Under the pieces are notes generated by a model. That model was not told the origin of the DNA. It searched no databases and saw only the letters and a list, made by a program, of their open reading frames with translations. This document shows, one piece after another, positions 1 through 9,356 of a DNA stretch of 64,000 bases. Position numbers and translations under genes: made by a program. Position 1 is the first letter of the stretch, and each line of letters starts with the position of its first letter. This DNA is from DATBHM01 sp963772375 (lineage in GTDB: Bacteria > Actinomycetota > UBA4738 > JACQTL01), in the NCBI GenBank assembly GCA_963772375.1, contig CAVYXG010000005.1:1116001-1180000 (forward strand), written 5' to 3'.

Positions 1-1
1 C

Positions 2-1420
2 GAGGAGATGCAGGCCCTCAAGGACATGCTCGCCGAGCTGAACCAGATGATCGAGGCGCGCGAACGGGGCGAGCCGTACGACTTCGACGGGTTCATGCAG
101 CGCCACGGACAGTTCTTCCCGGGGAACCCCCAGACGCTCGACCAACTGCTCGAACAGATGGCCCAGCGCATGGCGGCCATGAGCAGGCTGCTGGCGTCGA
201 TGACGCCCGAGCAGCGCCGGGAGCTCCAGGCGCTCATGGAGCAGATGCTCCAGGACATGGACCTGGCGTTCGAGGCCGACCGGCTGGCGCAGAACCTCGA
301 GGGGATGTTCCCGGGCATGCCGTGGGACCAGCAGGTCATGGGCGACGGCGACGAGGCCATGCCGATGTCGGCCGCGGTCGACGCGCTGGAACGCATGCAC
401 GACTACGAGGACCTCGACCGCTCGATGAAGGGCGACTACGCGGGCGCGGCGCTCGCCGACGTCGACGAGGAGGCGCTCCGCCGGACGCTCGGCCAGGACG
501 CCGTCCATGACCTCCAGCGCCTCAAGCGGGTCGAACGCGCCCTCGAGCAGGCCGGGCTGGTCTCCCGGAAGGACGGTCGCATGGAGGTCACGCCGAAGGG
601 CGCCCGCAAGCTGGGCGAACGGGCGCTCGTCAAGCTGTTCGAGCACCTCCGCAAGGACCGCGAGGCCATGCACGAGTCACGCGACCCCGGCGGGCAGGCC
701 GAGCCCACCGGCGCCACCCGGCCGTGGCGGTTCGGCGACACCGGCCAGATCGCGGTGCAGCGCAGCGTGTTCAACGCGGTCGTCCGGGGGGGACCGGGCC
801 GCTCGCCCACCCTCCGGCCCGACGACTTCGAGCTGATCGAGGCCGAGACGCGGACCGAGACGGCGACGGCGCTGCTGCTGGACCTGTCGTTCTCCATGCC
901 GCTGCGGGGGCACTTCGTCCCGGCCAAGCGCATGGCCCTCGCCCTGCACGCGCTGATCGAGGGCCGGTATCCGCACGACACGCTGTACCTGATCGGGTTC
1001 AGCGACTACGCCCGGCGGATGCGGCCGGAGGATCTCACCGCGACCGGATGGGAGCGGGTGTATGGAACGAACATGCACCATGCGTTCCACCTGGCGGGGC
1101 GCCTGCTGTCCAAGCACCCCCGCGCCACCCGGCAGGTCATCATGGTCACCGACGGCGAACCCACGGCGCACCTCCACGGCGAGCAGGCCATCTTCGCGTG
1201 GCCTCCCGAGCCCGAGACGATCCGATTGACCCTGCAGGAGGCCATGCGGCTGGCGCGCTCCGGCGTGACGCTCAACGTGTTCATGCTGGAGGACTCGCCC
1301 GGGCTGGCCCGGTTCATGGAACGGCTGGCCCGGCTCACGGCCGGGCGGGTGTTCCTGATGAACGGCGACGCGCTCGGCGACTTCGTCGTCCGCGACTACG
1401 TCGCCCGCCGCGCGTCGTAG
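2..1420 (+). CDS. VWA-domain protein (5' end outside window)
   Basis: The frame is already open at base 2, and relatives are longer, so the N-terminus probably lies upstream; the first in-window ATG is at 8. The first 230 residues are helical and charged (Met/Gln/Glu rich), followed by a linker and a C-terminal von Willebrand A domain from about residue 285. The MIDAS motif DLSFS is at about residue 292 and the second metal loop TDGEP at about 382, so metal binding looks intact. Proteins of this kind usually accompany a MoxR or Mg-chelatase-type AAA ATPase, which would sit upstream of the window. No signal peptide is visible in the part present, so a cytoplasmic location is likely. The client protein is unknown. 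Confidence 0.8.
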   Translation, partial: EEMQALKDMLAELNQMIEARERGEPYDFDGFMQRHGQFFPGNPQTLDQLLEQMAQRMAAMSRLLASMTPEQRRELQALMEQMLQDMDLAFEADRLAQNLEGMFPGMPWDQQVMGDGDEAMPMSAAVDALERMHDYEDLDRSMKGDYAGAALADVDEEALRRTLGQDAVHDLQRLKRVERALEQAGLVSRKDGRMEVTPKGARKLGERALVKLFEHLRKDREAMHESRDPGGQAEPTGATRPWRFGDTGQIAVQRSVFNAVVRGGPGRSPTLRPDDFELIEAETRTETATALLLDLSFSMPLRGHFVPAKRMALALHALIEGRYPHDTLYLIGFSDYARRMRPEDLTATGWERVYGTNMHHAFHLAGRLLSKHPRATRQVIMVTDGEPTAHLHGEQAIFAWPPEPETIRLTLQEAMRLARSGVTLNVFMLEDSPGLARFMERLARLTAGRVFLMNGDALGDFVVRDYVARRAS

Positions 1421-1425
1421 CCGCG

Positions 1426-2550
1426 GTGGCGCTCCCGGATCCCCGCGCGTACTTCTCCGACGAGGAGATCGAACGCGCCCGCCGGTACCACCGGCCGGGG
1501 TACCTGCGGGCGGTGATCGGGGCCGCCGCCTCGTTCGTCTACCTGGCGGTGCTGGCGTTCACCGGCGCGGGGGACGGGCTGGCCGACGCGGTCGGTTCGT
1601 CGGTGGCGTTCGTCGCCATCGTCGTCCTCGGGGGGTCGGTGCTGGGGCTGCCGCTTCGCGCGTGGGGGTTCGCACACGAACGGCGGTGGGGGTTCGCGAA
1701 GCAGTCGTGGCGGGAGTGGTTCGGCGACTGGGCCAAGGGCACGGCGGTCGGGCTGGTCGTCACCGGGGGCGTGTTGATCGGGTTCCTCGCGCTGGCGGAC
1801 GCGTTGCCGGGCGCCTGGGTGTGGCTGGCGGCGCCGCTGGCGGCCGGCATCGTGTTCGTGCTGTCGTTCCTCGCCCCGGTGGTGTTCGAACCGCTGTTCA
1901 ACAGGTTCCGTCCGCTGGAGGACGAGTCGCTGGCGGAGTCGCTCCGGGCGCTCGCGCGGGAGGCGGGAGTCCCCGTCCGAGACGTCCTGGTCGCCGACGC
2001 CAGCCGCCGGACGACGAAGGAGAACGCCTACGTCAGCGGCCTCGGGGCCACCCGGCGGGTGGTCGTGTACGACACGCTGCTGTCTCGGGGGTCCCCCCAG
2101 GAGGTCCGGCTGGTCGTCGCGCACGAGCTGGGACACCGGCGGGACGGGCACGTGCTGAAGGGGACCCTGACGGCCGCCTTCGGCGCCGTCGTCGTGGCGT
2201 TCGTGGTGTTCGGGCTGCTGCGCTCGGACGCGGTCCTGCACGCCGTCGGGGCGACCGGGCCGGGGGACCCGGCCGTGGTGCCGTTCGTCCTGCTCGTGGC
2301 CGCCGTGGCCGGCGCGGTGAGCGACCCGCTGGGGATGGCGGTCAGCCGCCGGTGGGAACGGTCCGCCGACCGGGCGTCGATCGAGCTCACCGGCGACCCG
2401 CGCGGGTTCGCCGACATGGAGCGCAACCTCTCGATCGCCAATCTCTCGGAGCTCGCACCGTCGCGGCTCGCGTACCTGTTCACGTTCAGCCATCCCGCCC
2501 CCGCGGAACGCATCGCCGCCGCCGGGCGGACGGCGCCCGCACGAACGTGA
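1426..2550 (+). CDS. M48-family (Ste24-like) membrane zinc endopeptidase
   Basis: This 374-residue protein starts at GTG 1426, five bases after the preceding stop, so it is probably translationally coupled to the VWA gene. It has hydrophobic segments at about residues 25-75, 105-150 and 250-305. The zinc-protease signature HELGH is at about residue 233, and a downstream ERSADRASIE segment supplies the likely third zinc ligand. This order matches Ste24/HtpX-like integral membrane M48 proteases, which cleave membrane or misfolded membrane proteins. The substrate cannot be inferred. An upstream in-frame extension exists but would run through the preceding gene, so the GTG start is preferred. Confidence 0.85.
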   Translation: MALPDPRAYFSDEEIERARRYHRPGYLRAVIGAAASFVYLAVLAFTGAGDGLADAVGSSVAFVAIVVLGGSVLGLPLRAWGFAHERRWGFAKQSWREWFGDWAKGTAVGLVVTGGVLIGFLALADALPGAWVWLAAPLAAGIVFVLSFLAPVVFEPLFNRFRPLEDESLAESLRALAREAGVPVRDVLVADASRRTTKENAYVSGLGATRRVVVYDTLLSRGSPQEVRLVVAHELGHRRDGHVLKGTLTAAFGAVVVAFVVFGLLRSDAVLHAVGATGPGDPAVVPFVLLVAAVAGAVSDPLGMAVSRRWERSADRASIELTGDPRGFADMERNLSIANLSELAPSRLAYLFTFSHPAPAERIAAAGRTAPART

Positions 2551-2664
2551 ACGCAAGATGAACGCTGCGTGACCAAGGGGCGGCGGGTACCTCAAGAATG
2601 CCGTTTGTTTCCCGATCGTGTGCCGTAGATTGATCGCTCCATCAGGGGAGGCTCGAAACAGGGA

Positions 2665-3786
2665 ATGCGGCGGACGGTCGGGATCGTCCTCGCGGCCGTG
2701 CTCGCGGTCGGGGTCATCGTCGCAATCGTGCTCTCCCTCGGAGGGGGCGGCGACAAACCGCCCGATCAGCGGGTCGTGGTCGTCCGCGGTGTCATCGGCT
2801 CGGAGAAGCAGCCGTTCTTCCAGGACCGCCGCGTCCAGGCGGAGTTCCGCAAGCGCGGCCTGCAGGTCGTCGTGGACACGGCGGGCTCACGACAGATCGC
2901 CACCACGGTGGACCTGTCGAAGTACGACTTCGCGTTCCCCTCGGGCGTGCCCGCCGCCGCGGCGATCAAGCAGAAGTCCGGCGCGGCGACCGTCTACAAC
3001 GTCTTCTTCACGCCCATGGTGATCGCGAGCTGGCAGCCGATCGCCAGGATCCTCGAGAACGCGGGCATCGCCACGAGCCACGGCACGTACGACACGTTCG
3101 ACGTCCAGAAGTACCTGGAACTCGTGAAGGCGAACAAGCGCTGGATCGACCTGCCCGGCGCGCGGACCGCCTACCCGGCCACCAAGAGCGTGCTGATCAC
3201 CTCCACGGACGTCCGCACGTCGAACTCCGCGGCCAACTACCTGAGCATCGCGTCGTACGTCGCCAACGGGAACAACGTCGTGGAGAACGACTCCCAGGGC
3301 AACGCGGTCACCCAGCGGGTGGCGCCGCTGTTCCTCCGTCAGGGCTTCACGGCGACGTCCTCGGAGGAGCCGTTCGACGACTACCTGGCGATCGGCATCG
3401 GCAAGGCGCCGATCGTGTTCATCTACGAGGCGCAGTTCCTGGCCCACGTCTTCGCGAACGACGGCGCGATCACCGGCCAGATGCTCCTGATGTACCCGGA
3501 CCCCGACGTCTACTCGAAGCACGTCGTGGTGCCGCTGGACGCGAACGGCGACAAGGTGGGCCGCCTGCTGCTCTCCGACCCCGTGCTCCAGCAGCTCGCC
3601 GCGGACTACGGGTTCCGGACGAACAACCCCGCGCCGTTCAACAAGCTCGTGCAGCAGCACCACGCCGCCATCGACCCCAGCATCGTCGACGCCATCGAGC
3701 CGCCGAGCTACGAGGCCCTCGAGAACATGATCGAGAAGATCGAACAGCTGTACGCCCAGAACCAAGGAGGAGGAGCGTCCCCATGA
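2665..3786 (+). CDS. Membrane-anchored solute-binding-like protein of the TelA operon
   Basis: The 373-residue product has one N-terminal membrane segment (about residues 5-25), which I read as a signal anchor because there is no lipobox or clear cleavage site. The rest is soluble and has the look of a periplasmic-binding fold, including a hinge-like VRGVIGSEKQPFF region and an FAFPSGVPAA loop. It is the first gene of a four-gene run: its stop overlaps the TelA start (ATGA), and a second binding-like protein follows. Its ligand is unknown. A TAGATT box about 35 bases before the ATG could be its promoter -10, and GGGGAGG lies between. Family assignment is by overall resemblance only. Confidence 0.72.
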   Translation: MRRTVGIVLAAVLAVGVIVAIVLSLGGGGDKPPDQRVVVVRGVIGSEKQPFFQDRRVQAEFRKRGLQVVVDTAGSRQIATTVDLSKYDFAFPSGVPAAAAIKQKSGAATVYNVFFTPMVIASWQPIARILENAGIATSHGTYDTFDVQKYLELVKANKRWIDLPGARTAYPATKSVLITSTDVRTSNSAANYLSIASYVANGNNVVENDSQGNAVTQRVAPLFLRQGFTATSSEEPFDDYLAIGIGKAPIVFIYEAQFLAHVFANDGAITGQMLLMYPDPDVYSKHVVVPLDANGDKVGRLLLSDPVLQQLAADYGFRTNNPAPFNKLVQQHHAAIDPSIVDAIEPPSYEALENMIEKIEQLYAQNQGGGASP

Positions 3787-5099
3787 GCACGAACGAGACC
3801 GCCGGCGGCCTCGAGCCGCCCGCCGCAGCGCCCGCAGTCGCGTCGCCCGCGGACGGCGCGGGCACCCAGCTCGAGCAGCAGCAGCAACTCGCCGCGCCGG
3901 AACCGGTCGCGGCCACGCTGCAGCTCGCGCCGCCTCAGGCGGTGGCCGTCGTCCCCCAGAACCAGGTGGCCGGCATGGTTCCGCTCGACGACGCCACGAA
4001 GCAGCGCCTGGACGCGATGGTGGACCAGTTCGTGCAGGGCGCGACCGACCTCGACGCCCACTCGCCCGAGTACCAGCAGAAGTCCGATGCCGTCCGGGCG
4101 ATGGGCGACAAGGAGATCCGCGACTCCGCCGAGGTGTCCAACCAGCTCCTGGACAAGCCCGTGGCCGCGATGGGCAGCGGCATCTTCGACAACAAGGCGC
4201 CGGTGGCGAAGTCCCTGATCGACCTCCGGCAGACCATCGAGGACCTCGACCCCGAGAAGCAGGGCCTCATGTCGAAGCACAAGCTGTTCGGGATCATCCC
4301 GTTCGGCGACCACCTGCGCGACTACTTCGACAAGTACAAGTCGTCGCAGAGCCACATCGACGCGATCCTGCACTCGCTCTACGACGGGCAGGACGAGCTG
4401 CGGCAGGACAACGCCTCGGTGGAACAGGAGAAGGTCAACCTGTGGACGACGATGCAGCGCCTCAACCAGTACCTGTACCTGGCGCAGCACATCGACGCGG
4501 CGCTCGAGGCCAAGATCCAGGCGATCGAGGCGTCCGACCCCGACAAGGGCAAGACCCTCCGCGAGGACATGCTGTTCCCGGCGCGCCAGAAGGTCCAGGA
4601 CCTGCTGACCCAGCTCGCGGTGAGCGCGCAGGGCTACCTGGCCCTCGATCTGATCCGAAAGAACAACGTCGAGCTCATCAAGGGCGTCGACCGGGCGACC
4701 ACGACGACGGTCTCCGCGCTGCGGACCGCGGTCATCGTTGCGCAGGCCCTCGCCAACCAGAAGCTGGTGCTCGACCAGATCAGCGCGCTCAACACGACGA
4801 CCGGCAACATCATCGAGTCGACCTCGGAGATGCTGAAGGACCAGACCGCCGAGGTGAACGAGCAGGCGTCGTCCTCGACGATCGAGGTGGCCAAGCTCCA
4901 GGCCGCGTTCAACAACATCTACGCGACGATGGACGCGATCGACGGGTTCAAGCTCCAGGCGCTCGACACCATGAAGCAGACGGTGTCCTCCCTGGAGCAG
5001 GAGGTCGGCAAGGCCCAGCAGTACCTCGACCGCGCCCACCAGGACGCGCCCAAGGAGACGACGCCGACCGACCTCACCGTCCCGGCGGACATGTCCTAG
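3783..5099 (+). CDS. Toxic anion resistance (TelA/YaaN-family) protein
   Basis: The 438-residue protein has a Pro/Ala/Gln-rich N-terminus (about 65 residues) followed by a long, almost entirely helical body typical of TelA. Recognisable parts are the LIDLRQTIEDLDPEKQ and KLFGIIPFGDHLRDYFDKY segments and the C-terminal coiled coil. TelA proteins are linked genetically to tellurite and other envelope stress, but their biochemical role is unsettled. There is no signal peptide, so it is cytoplasmic or peripheral. Its ATG overlaps the previous stop in an ATGA, implying coupled translation. Neighbours place it between two exported binding-like proteins and next to an XpaC-like protein, recalling the Bacillus xpaC-yaaN pair. 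Confidence 0.9.
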   Translation: MSTNETAGGLEPPAAAPAVASPADGAGTQLEQQQQLAAPEPVAATLQLAPPQAVAVVPQNQVAGMVPLDDATKQRLDAMVDQFVQGATDLDAHSPEYQQKSDAVRAMGDKEIRDSAEVSNQLLDKPVAAMGSGIFDNKAPVAKSLIDLRQTIEDLDPEKQGLMSKHKLFGIIPFGDHLRDYFDKYKSSQSHIDAILHSLYDGQDELRQDNASVEQEKVNLWTTMQRLNQYLYLAQHIDAALEAKIQAIEASDPDKGKTLREDMLFPARQKVQDLLTQLAVSAQGYLALDLIRKNNVELIKGVDRATTTTVSALRTAVIVAQALANQKLVLDQISALNTTTGNIIESTSEMLKDQTAEVNEQASSSTIEVAKLQAAFNNIYATMDAIDGFKLQALDTMKQTVSSLEQEVGKAQQYLDRAHQDAPKETTPTDLTVPADMS

Positions 5100-5121
5100 C
5101 GCGCGAGAGGCGGACTTCACG

Positions 5122-6711
5122 ATGCGAACCCACCGCCCGCGCGCCGCGACCGCGGTCGCGCTCGGCTTCGTCCTGGCGGTCACCGGGCTCGTGGCGTGCG
5201 GCGGCGGGCCCTCGGCCAACCCGGCCGACACGCTCACGGTCCTCGCCGGCTCGGAGCTGAAGGACCTCGAGCCGCTGCTGCCCAGGCTCGAGGATCAGAC
5301 CGGCGTCCACATCCAGCTCGAGTACACGGGCTCGATCGACGGCGCGCAGTCCATCCTGAACGGCTCCCCGGCCGACGCGGCGTGGTTCTCGCTCGGGAAC
5401 TACCTCTCGCTCGCCGCGAGCGACCAGCACAGGATCGTCGACCAGACCCGGATCATGCTGTCGCCGGTCGTGATCGGGGTGAAGCGATCGGTCGCCCAGC
5501 GCTTCGGTTGGGAGCACAACTCCGACGTCACCTGGGAGGACATCGCCCAGAAGGCCGAGGCCGGGCAGTTCCGCTACGCGATGACCAACCCGGCGGCGTC
5601 CAACAGCGGCTTCTCCGCGCTGGTCGGCGTGGCGTCGGCGTTCGCCGGCACCGGGAACGCGCTCACCGAACAGGACATCAAGGTCGACCAGCTGAAGCAG
5701 TTCTTCTCGGGGCAGCGGCTGACGGCCGGCTCGTCGGGATTCCTCGCGGACAGCTACGTGCGGTCGCAGAGCTCGCTCGACGGCATGATCAACTACGAGT
5801 CCATCCTCCTGGAGCTCAACAGGTCCGGGCAGCTCAACGAGCCGCTCGACCTGATCTACCCGAGGGACGGGATCATCACGGCCGACTACCCGTTCATGCT
5901 ACTGAACGCCGCCAAGCGGGGGCTGTACCAGAGGGCCGTGAACTTCCTCCTCCAGCCCGCGCAGCAGCAGTGGATCATGCAGAACACCGACCGCCGGCCG
6001 GTGATCCCGCAGGTGAAGCCCGACTCGCGATTCCCGAAGCAGATCCTGGTCGAGCTGCAGTTCCCGTCCACCTTGAAGGTCGTCAACGCGCTGCTCGACG
6101 CGTACCTCAACGAGATCCGCCCGCCGTCGCACGCGATCTTCGTCCTCGACACCAGTGGGTCGATGGGCGGCTCCCGGTTGCAGGCGCTGCAGAAGGCGCT
6201 CACGGGGCTCACGGGGCTCGACGACAGCCTCACCGGGCAGTTCGCCCAGTTCCGGGCGAGGGAGGACCTCACGTTCATCACGTTCAGCGACCGGGTCCAC
6301 TTCATCAAGGACTTCACCGTGGACACCACCGATCCGAACGGCCCCAGCATGACCTCCGTCCGCGACTTCGTGAACGGCCTGCAGGCCGGCGGGAACACCG
6401 CGATCTTCTCCGCGCTCGACACGGCCTACCATCAGTCCGTGGACGCGCTGAAGTCCGACCCCTCGCGGCTCACCTCGATCGTGCTGATGACCGACGGCGA
6501 GAACAACTCGGGGATCTCGTTCTCCCGGTTCTCCGACGACCTGAAGACGCTCGGGACGGCGGCGCAGCAGGTCCGGACGTTCCCGGTGCTGTTCGGCGAC
6601 GCCGATCCGCAGGAGCTGCACGAGGTGGCCGACGAGACCGGCGGGGAGGTGTTCGACGGCCGCAGCGAATCGCTCTCGGTCGTGTTCAAGGAGATCCGGG
6701 GGTTCCAGTAG
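5122..6711 (+). CDS. Lipoprotein with substrate-binding domain fused to a VWA domain
   Basis: The 529-residue product begins with a lipoprotein signal peptide ending in LVAC (lipidated Cys26). Residues about 35-320 form a bacterial extracellular solute-binding domain (LAGSELKDLEPLLPRLE start). From about residue 338 a VWA domain follows, with MIDAS DTSGS (Asp343) and a later MTDGEN loop. The fusion should sit on the outer face of the membrane and use the metal-dependent VWA to grip a partner. It lies 22 bases after TelA in the same operon, and its stop overlaps the next GTG. Similar binding-protein/VWA fusions are known next to TelA in actinobacteria. The ligand is unknown. Confidence 0.85.
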   Translation: MRTHRPRAATAVALGFVLAVTGLVACGGGPSANPADTLTVLAGSELKDLEPLLPRLEDQTGVHIQLEYTGSIDGAQSILNGSPADAAWFSLGNYLSLAASDQHRIVDQTRIMLSPVVIGVKRSVAQRFGWEHNSDVTWEDIAQKAEAGQFRYAMTNPAASNSGFSALVGVASAFAGTGNALTEQDIKVDQLKQFFSGQRLTAGSSGFLADSYVRSQSSLDGMINYESILLELNRSGQLNEPLDLIYPRDGIITADYPFMLLNAAKRGLYQRAVNFLLQPAQQQWIMQNTDRRPVIPQVKPDSRFPKQILVELQFPSTLKVVNALLDAYLNEIRPPSHAIFVLDTSGSMGGSRLQALQKALTGLTGLDDSLTGQFAQFRAREDLTFITFSDRVHFIKDFTVDTTDPNGPSMTSVRDFVNGLQAGGNTAIFSALDTAYHQSVDALKSDPSRLTSIVLMTDGENNSGISFSRFSDDLKTLGTAAQQVRTFPVLFGDADPQELHEVADETGGEVFDGRSESLSVVFKEIRGFQ

Positions 6712-7475
6712 TGGGTTCGGACGACGCCGGAGCGAATGGGCCCGGACGGGTCGGGGAGTACCTCGGGAGCACCAAGAACATCGCCGGGTGCGTGCTGGGG
6801 GCGGGCGGCCTGGCGCTGCTGTTCACCGGGGTGGTCGCGATGCCGGTCGGCGCGCTCGTCGTCGGCGCGCTGTACGGCATCGGCGCCCTGGTCGCGCCGT
6901 CGAGGAAGAACAAGGACCTCGTCGCCGGAGGGTTCGACGCGGACCAGGTCGTGGACGCGCTCGCCGACCTCCAGAAGCAGATGCGGGGGAAGGTTCCGCC
7001 CGACCTCGAGGCGAAGGTCTCGAAGATCACGCTGTCGATCCAGTCGATCCTGCCCAAGGCCCGCCGGCTGTCGGGGGGGTCGCAGCACCTGTTCATCCTC
7101 CAGCGGACGGCGACCGACTACCTGCCGACCACGGTGCACGCCTACCTCGACCTCCCCCGCAGCTACGCCGATTCCCACGTGATCGGAGAGGGGAAGACCG
7201 CCCACCAGCTGGTGTCGGAGCAGCTCGACGTGCTCGCCTCGCAGATGGACGAGGTCGTCGACGCGGTGAACAAGGGCGACGTCGACAGCCTGCTGGCGCA
7301 GGGGCGGTTCCTCGACGAGAAGTTCGGCCAGCAGCCGCTGACGATCGAAGGGCCCTCGCCGGGCGGCGCGCCGCCGCCGCCGTCGCCGTCTCCGCCGGCG
7401 CCCGGTCAGAAGTCGGCCGGCGGCGCGCCGAAGGGTTCGGGAAGCGACAGGCCGCCGCCCGTCACCCAGTTCTGA
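6711..7475 (+). CDS. XpaC-like membrane protein of the TelA operon
   Basis: I place the start at GTG 6711, whose first base is the last base of the preceding TAG stop, giving 254 residues. Two close hydrophobic segments occur at about residues 20-62. A soluble helical domain (residues about 70-205) contains the segment LQRTATDYLPTTVHAYLDLP, reminiscent of the XpaC/bromo-chloroindolyl phosphate hydrolysis family that accompanies TelA homologues in Firmicutes. The last 45 residues are a Pro/Ser/Gly-rich tail. It is the last gene of the TelA run; the next gene is on the opposite strand. The XpaC assignment rests on this motif and context and is moderate. Confidence 0.65.
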   Translation: MGSDDAGANGPGRVGEYLGSTKNIAGCVLGAGGLALLFTGVVAMPVGALVVGALYGIGALVAPSRKNKDLVAGGFDADQVVDALADLQKQMRGKVPPDLEAKVSKITLSIQSILPKARRLSGGSQHLFILQRTATDYLPTTVHAYLDLPRSYADSHVIGEGKTAHQLVSEQLDVLASQMDEVVDAVNKGDVDSLLAQGRFLDEKFGQQPLTIEGPSPGGAPPPPSPSPPAPGQKSAGGAPKGSGSDRPPPVTQF

Positions 7476-7484
7476 GCTCGCGCG

Positions 7485-8588
7485 TCAGCCGCGCGGCAGC
7501 GTGAACCGGATCGTCGCGCCGCCGTCGGGATCGTTCGCCGCGGTGATCGTGCCCCCGTGCGCTTCGACGAGCGTTTTCGCGATCGCGAGCCCGAGGCCCG
7601 AGCCCCCCGTGTCCGCCGCCTTCACGTAGCGGTCGAACACGTTGGGGAGCTGCTCGGGTGGGATGCCGGCGCCGGAGTCGGCCACCTCGAACGCCACCGC
7701 GTTCCCCTCGCGCGAGGCCCGGACAATGACGGTCCCGCCCTTCGGCGTGTGGCGCAGCGCGTTCGACAGGAGGTTCGACAGGACCTCGCCGATCCGGAAC
7801 GGGTCGACCTGAAGCTCGGGAAGGCGGTCTGCCACCTCCGTACGGAGGTCGACGCCCTTCTCCCGGGCCGCCGACGCGAACGCCGCGACCGAGTCGTCGG
7901 TCAGCCGGGCTGCGGCCGTGGGTTCGCGATGCAGCACGAGCTGGCCGGCCTCCGCGGTCGAGAGCGTCTGGAGGTCCTGCAGGAGCCGGGCCATGACCTT
8001 CGTCTCCTCCAGCAGCGTGGTGAGGTGCCGGCCGTCGGCGGGGTACAGGCCGTCGATCATGCCCTCGGCGTTGCCCTGGATCACCGAGAGGGGCGTGCGC
8101 AGCTCGTGGGCCACGTCGGCGAGCAGGGCGCGGCGGCGTTCCTCGTCCGAACCGAGGCGCTCGGTCATCTGATTGAACGACGCCGCCAGGCGTCGCATCT
8201 CACCCGGCCCGTGCTCGGCGACCCGGACCGAGTAGTCGCCCGAGGCCACGCGGTTGGCCGCGGTCATGACCTCCTCGACGGGCGCCGCCATCCGGCGCAG
8301 CCACCGGACGAACACGACGAACCCGAGCAGGATCAGCACCCCGAGCAGCGCGGCGAGCGGCACCAGCCCGTGGTGCGGCCGGACGCCGAACACGTCGGTG
8401 AGCACCCCGACGGCGACCGCGCTCGTCAGGAACAGGATCAGGAAGAACGCGAGGAACACGAACCCGATCCGCCGGCGGAAGGCGCGCGGAGCGTGCCGGC
8501 GCCACGCCCTGCGATCGGCCGGCGGGAACGGCTCGTCCTCCGGCCACCACGGGGGCCGCCTCCCGGGGCCCCGGCGCCCATCAGGCAT
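7485..8588 (-). CDS. Sensor histidine kinase (HAMP, HisKA, HATPase)
   Basis: The 367-residue kinase has two transmembrane segments (about residues 40-65 and 78-97) with a very short extracytoplasmic loop, then a HAMP linker, a HisKA domain with phospho-acceptor His161 in DVAHELRTPL, and a HATPase domain with the N-box NLLSNALRHTP, DSGAGIP and GSGLGLAI boxes. The tiny sensor loop suggests it senses the membrane or a partner protein rather than a large soluble ligand. It is the last gene of a minus-strand operon; its start overlaps the response-regulator stop by 8 bases. The adjacent small membrane protein is a candidate partner. Confidence 0.93.
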   Translation of the reverse strand: MPDGRRGPGRRPPWWPEDEPFPPADRRAWRRHAPRAFRRRIGFVFLAFFLILFLTSAVAVGVLTDVFGVRPHHGLVPLAALLGVLILLGFVVFVRWLRRMAAPVEEVMTAANRVASGDYSVRVAEHGPGEMRRLAASFNQMTERLGSDEERRRALLADVAHELRTPLSVIQGNAEGMIDGLYPADGRHLTTLLEETKVMARLLQDLQTLSTAEAGQLVLHREPTAAARLTDDSVAAFASAAREKGVDLRTEVADRLPELQVDPFRIGEVLSNLLSNALRHTPKGGTVIVRASREGNAVAFEVADSGAGIPPEQLPNVFDRYVKAADTGGSGLGLAIAKTLVEAHGGTITAANDPDGGATIRFTLPRG

Positions 8589-9270
8589 CCGCGAACCGGT
8601 AGCCGACGCCGTGCACGGTCAGCAGGTAGCGGGGATGGCCTGGTTCGGCTTCGATCTTGCGACGGATGTTCTTCACGTGGGCGTCGACCGCGCGTTCGTA
8701 CGACTCGAACGCAACGCCGTGCAGCGCCTCGAGCAGCTGTCCGCGCGTGAACACCCGCCCGGGCTCGCGGACCAACGCGCTCAGGAGCTCGAACTCGGTC
8801 GGGGTCAGCTCCACCGTCCGTCCGGCGACCGCCACGCGCATCCGGGGGAGGTCGACCTCGACGTCCGCCGCGCGAAGGACCTCGCGCCCGCCGGTCCCGG
8901 CGCCCGCCGAGTCGGTCCGGCGGAGCACCGCCCGGATCCGCGCCACGAGCTCCCGGGGGCTGAACGGCTTCACGACGTAGTCGTCGGCGCCGAGCTCGAG
9001 CCCGACGATCCGGTCGGCTTCCTCGCCCCGGGCGGTGAGGATCACGATCGGGAGGTTCGACGTCCGCCGGATCTCCCGAGTGACGTCGAGCCCGTCGCGG
9101 CCCGGCAGCCCGAGGTCGAGCACCACGAGGTCGGGCTTCGCCCCCCGGAGGCTCGATAGGGCCGACTCGCCGTCCCCGGCCACGATCACGTCGAACCCGG
9201 CGTGCTGGAGGTAGTCGCGCACGAGCCGCGCGATCTTCATCTCGTCCTCGACGACCAGAATGGTCCGCAT
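8581..9270 (-). CDS. OmpR/PhoB-family response regulator
   Basis: The start is ATG 9270 (MRTILVVEDE), not the longer open frame upstream, because receiver domains begin there; length 229 residues. The receiver domain has acidic pair Glu8/Asp9, phospho-acceptor Asp52 in LVVLDLGLPG and Lys in VKPFSPREL. The C-terminal winged helix carries LTPTEFELLSALV, RGQLLEALHG and the recognition region VDAHVKNIRRKIE typical of PhoB/OmpR proteins. It is encoded between a small membrane protein and its cognate kinase. Direct GTGAAG repeats 11 bp apart upstream of the operon (9770-9786) are a plausible binding site for autoregulation. Confidence 0.94.
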   Translation of the reverse strand: MRTILVVEDEMKIARLVRDYLQHAGFDVIVAGDGESALSSLRGAKPDLVVLDLGLPGRDGLDVTREIRRTSNLPIVILTARGEEADRIVGLELGADDYVVKPFSPRELVARIRAVLRRTDSAGAGTGGREVLRAADVEVDLPRMRVAVAGRTVELTPTEFELLSALVREPGRVFTRGQLLEALHGVAFESYERAVDAHVKNIRRKIEAEPGHPRYLLTVHGVGYRFADA

Positions 9271-9356
9271 GGCGTTCCGCCCTCCAGCGTGAACGAACGA
9301 ACGGGGCAGGAGCAACCGCCCGGCCGCTCCCGCCCGTTCCGTCCGTGGCGCGTCCG

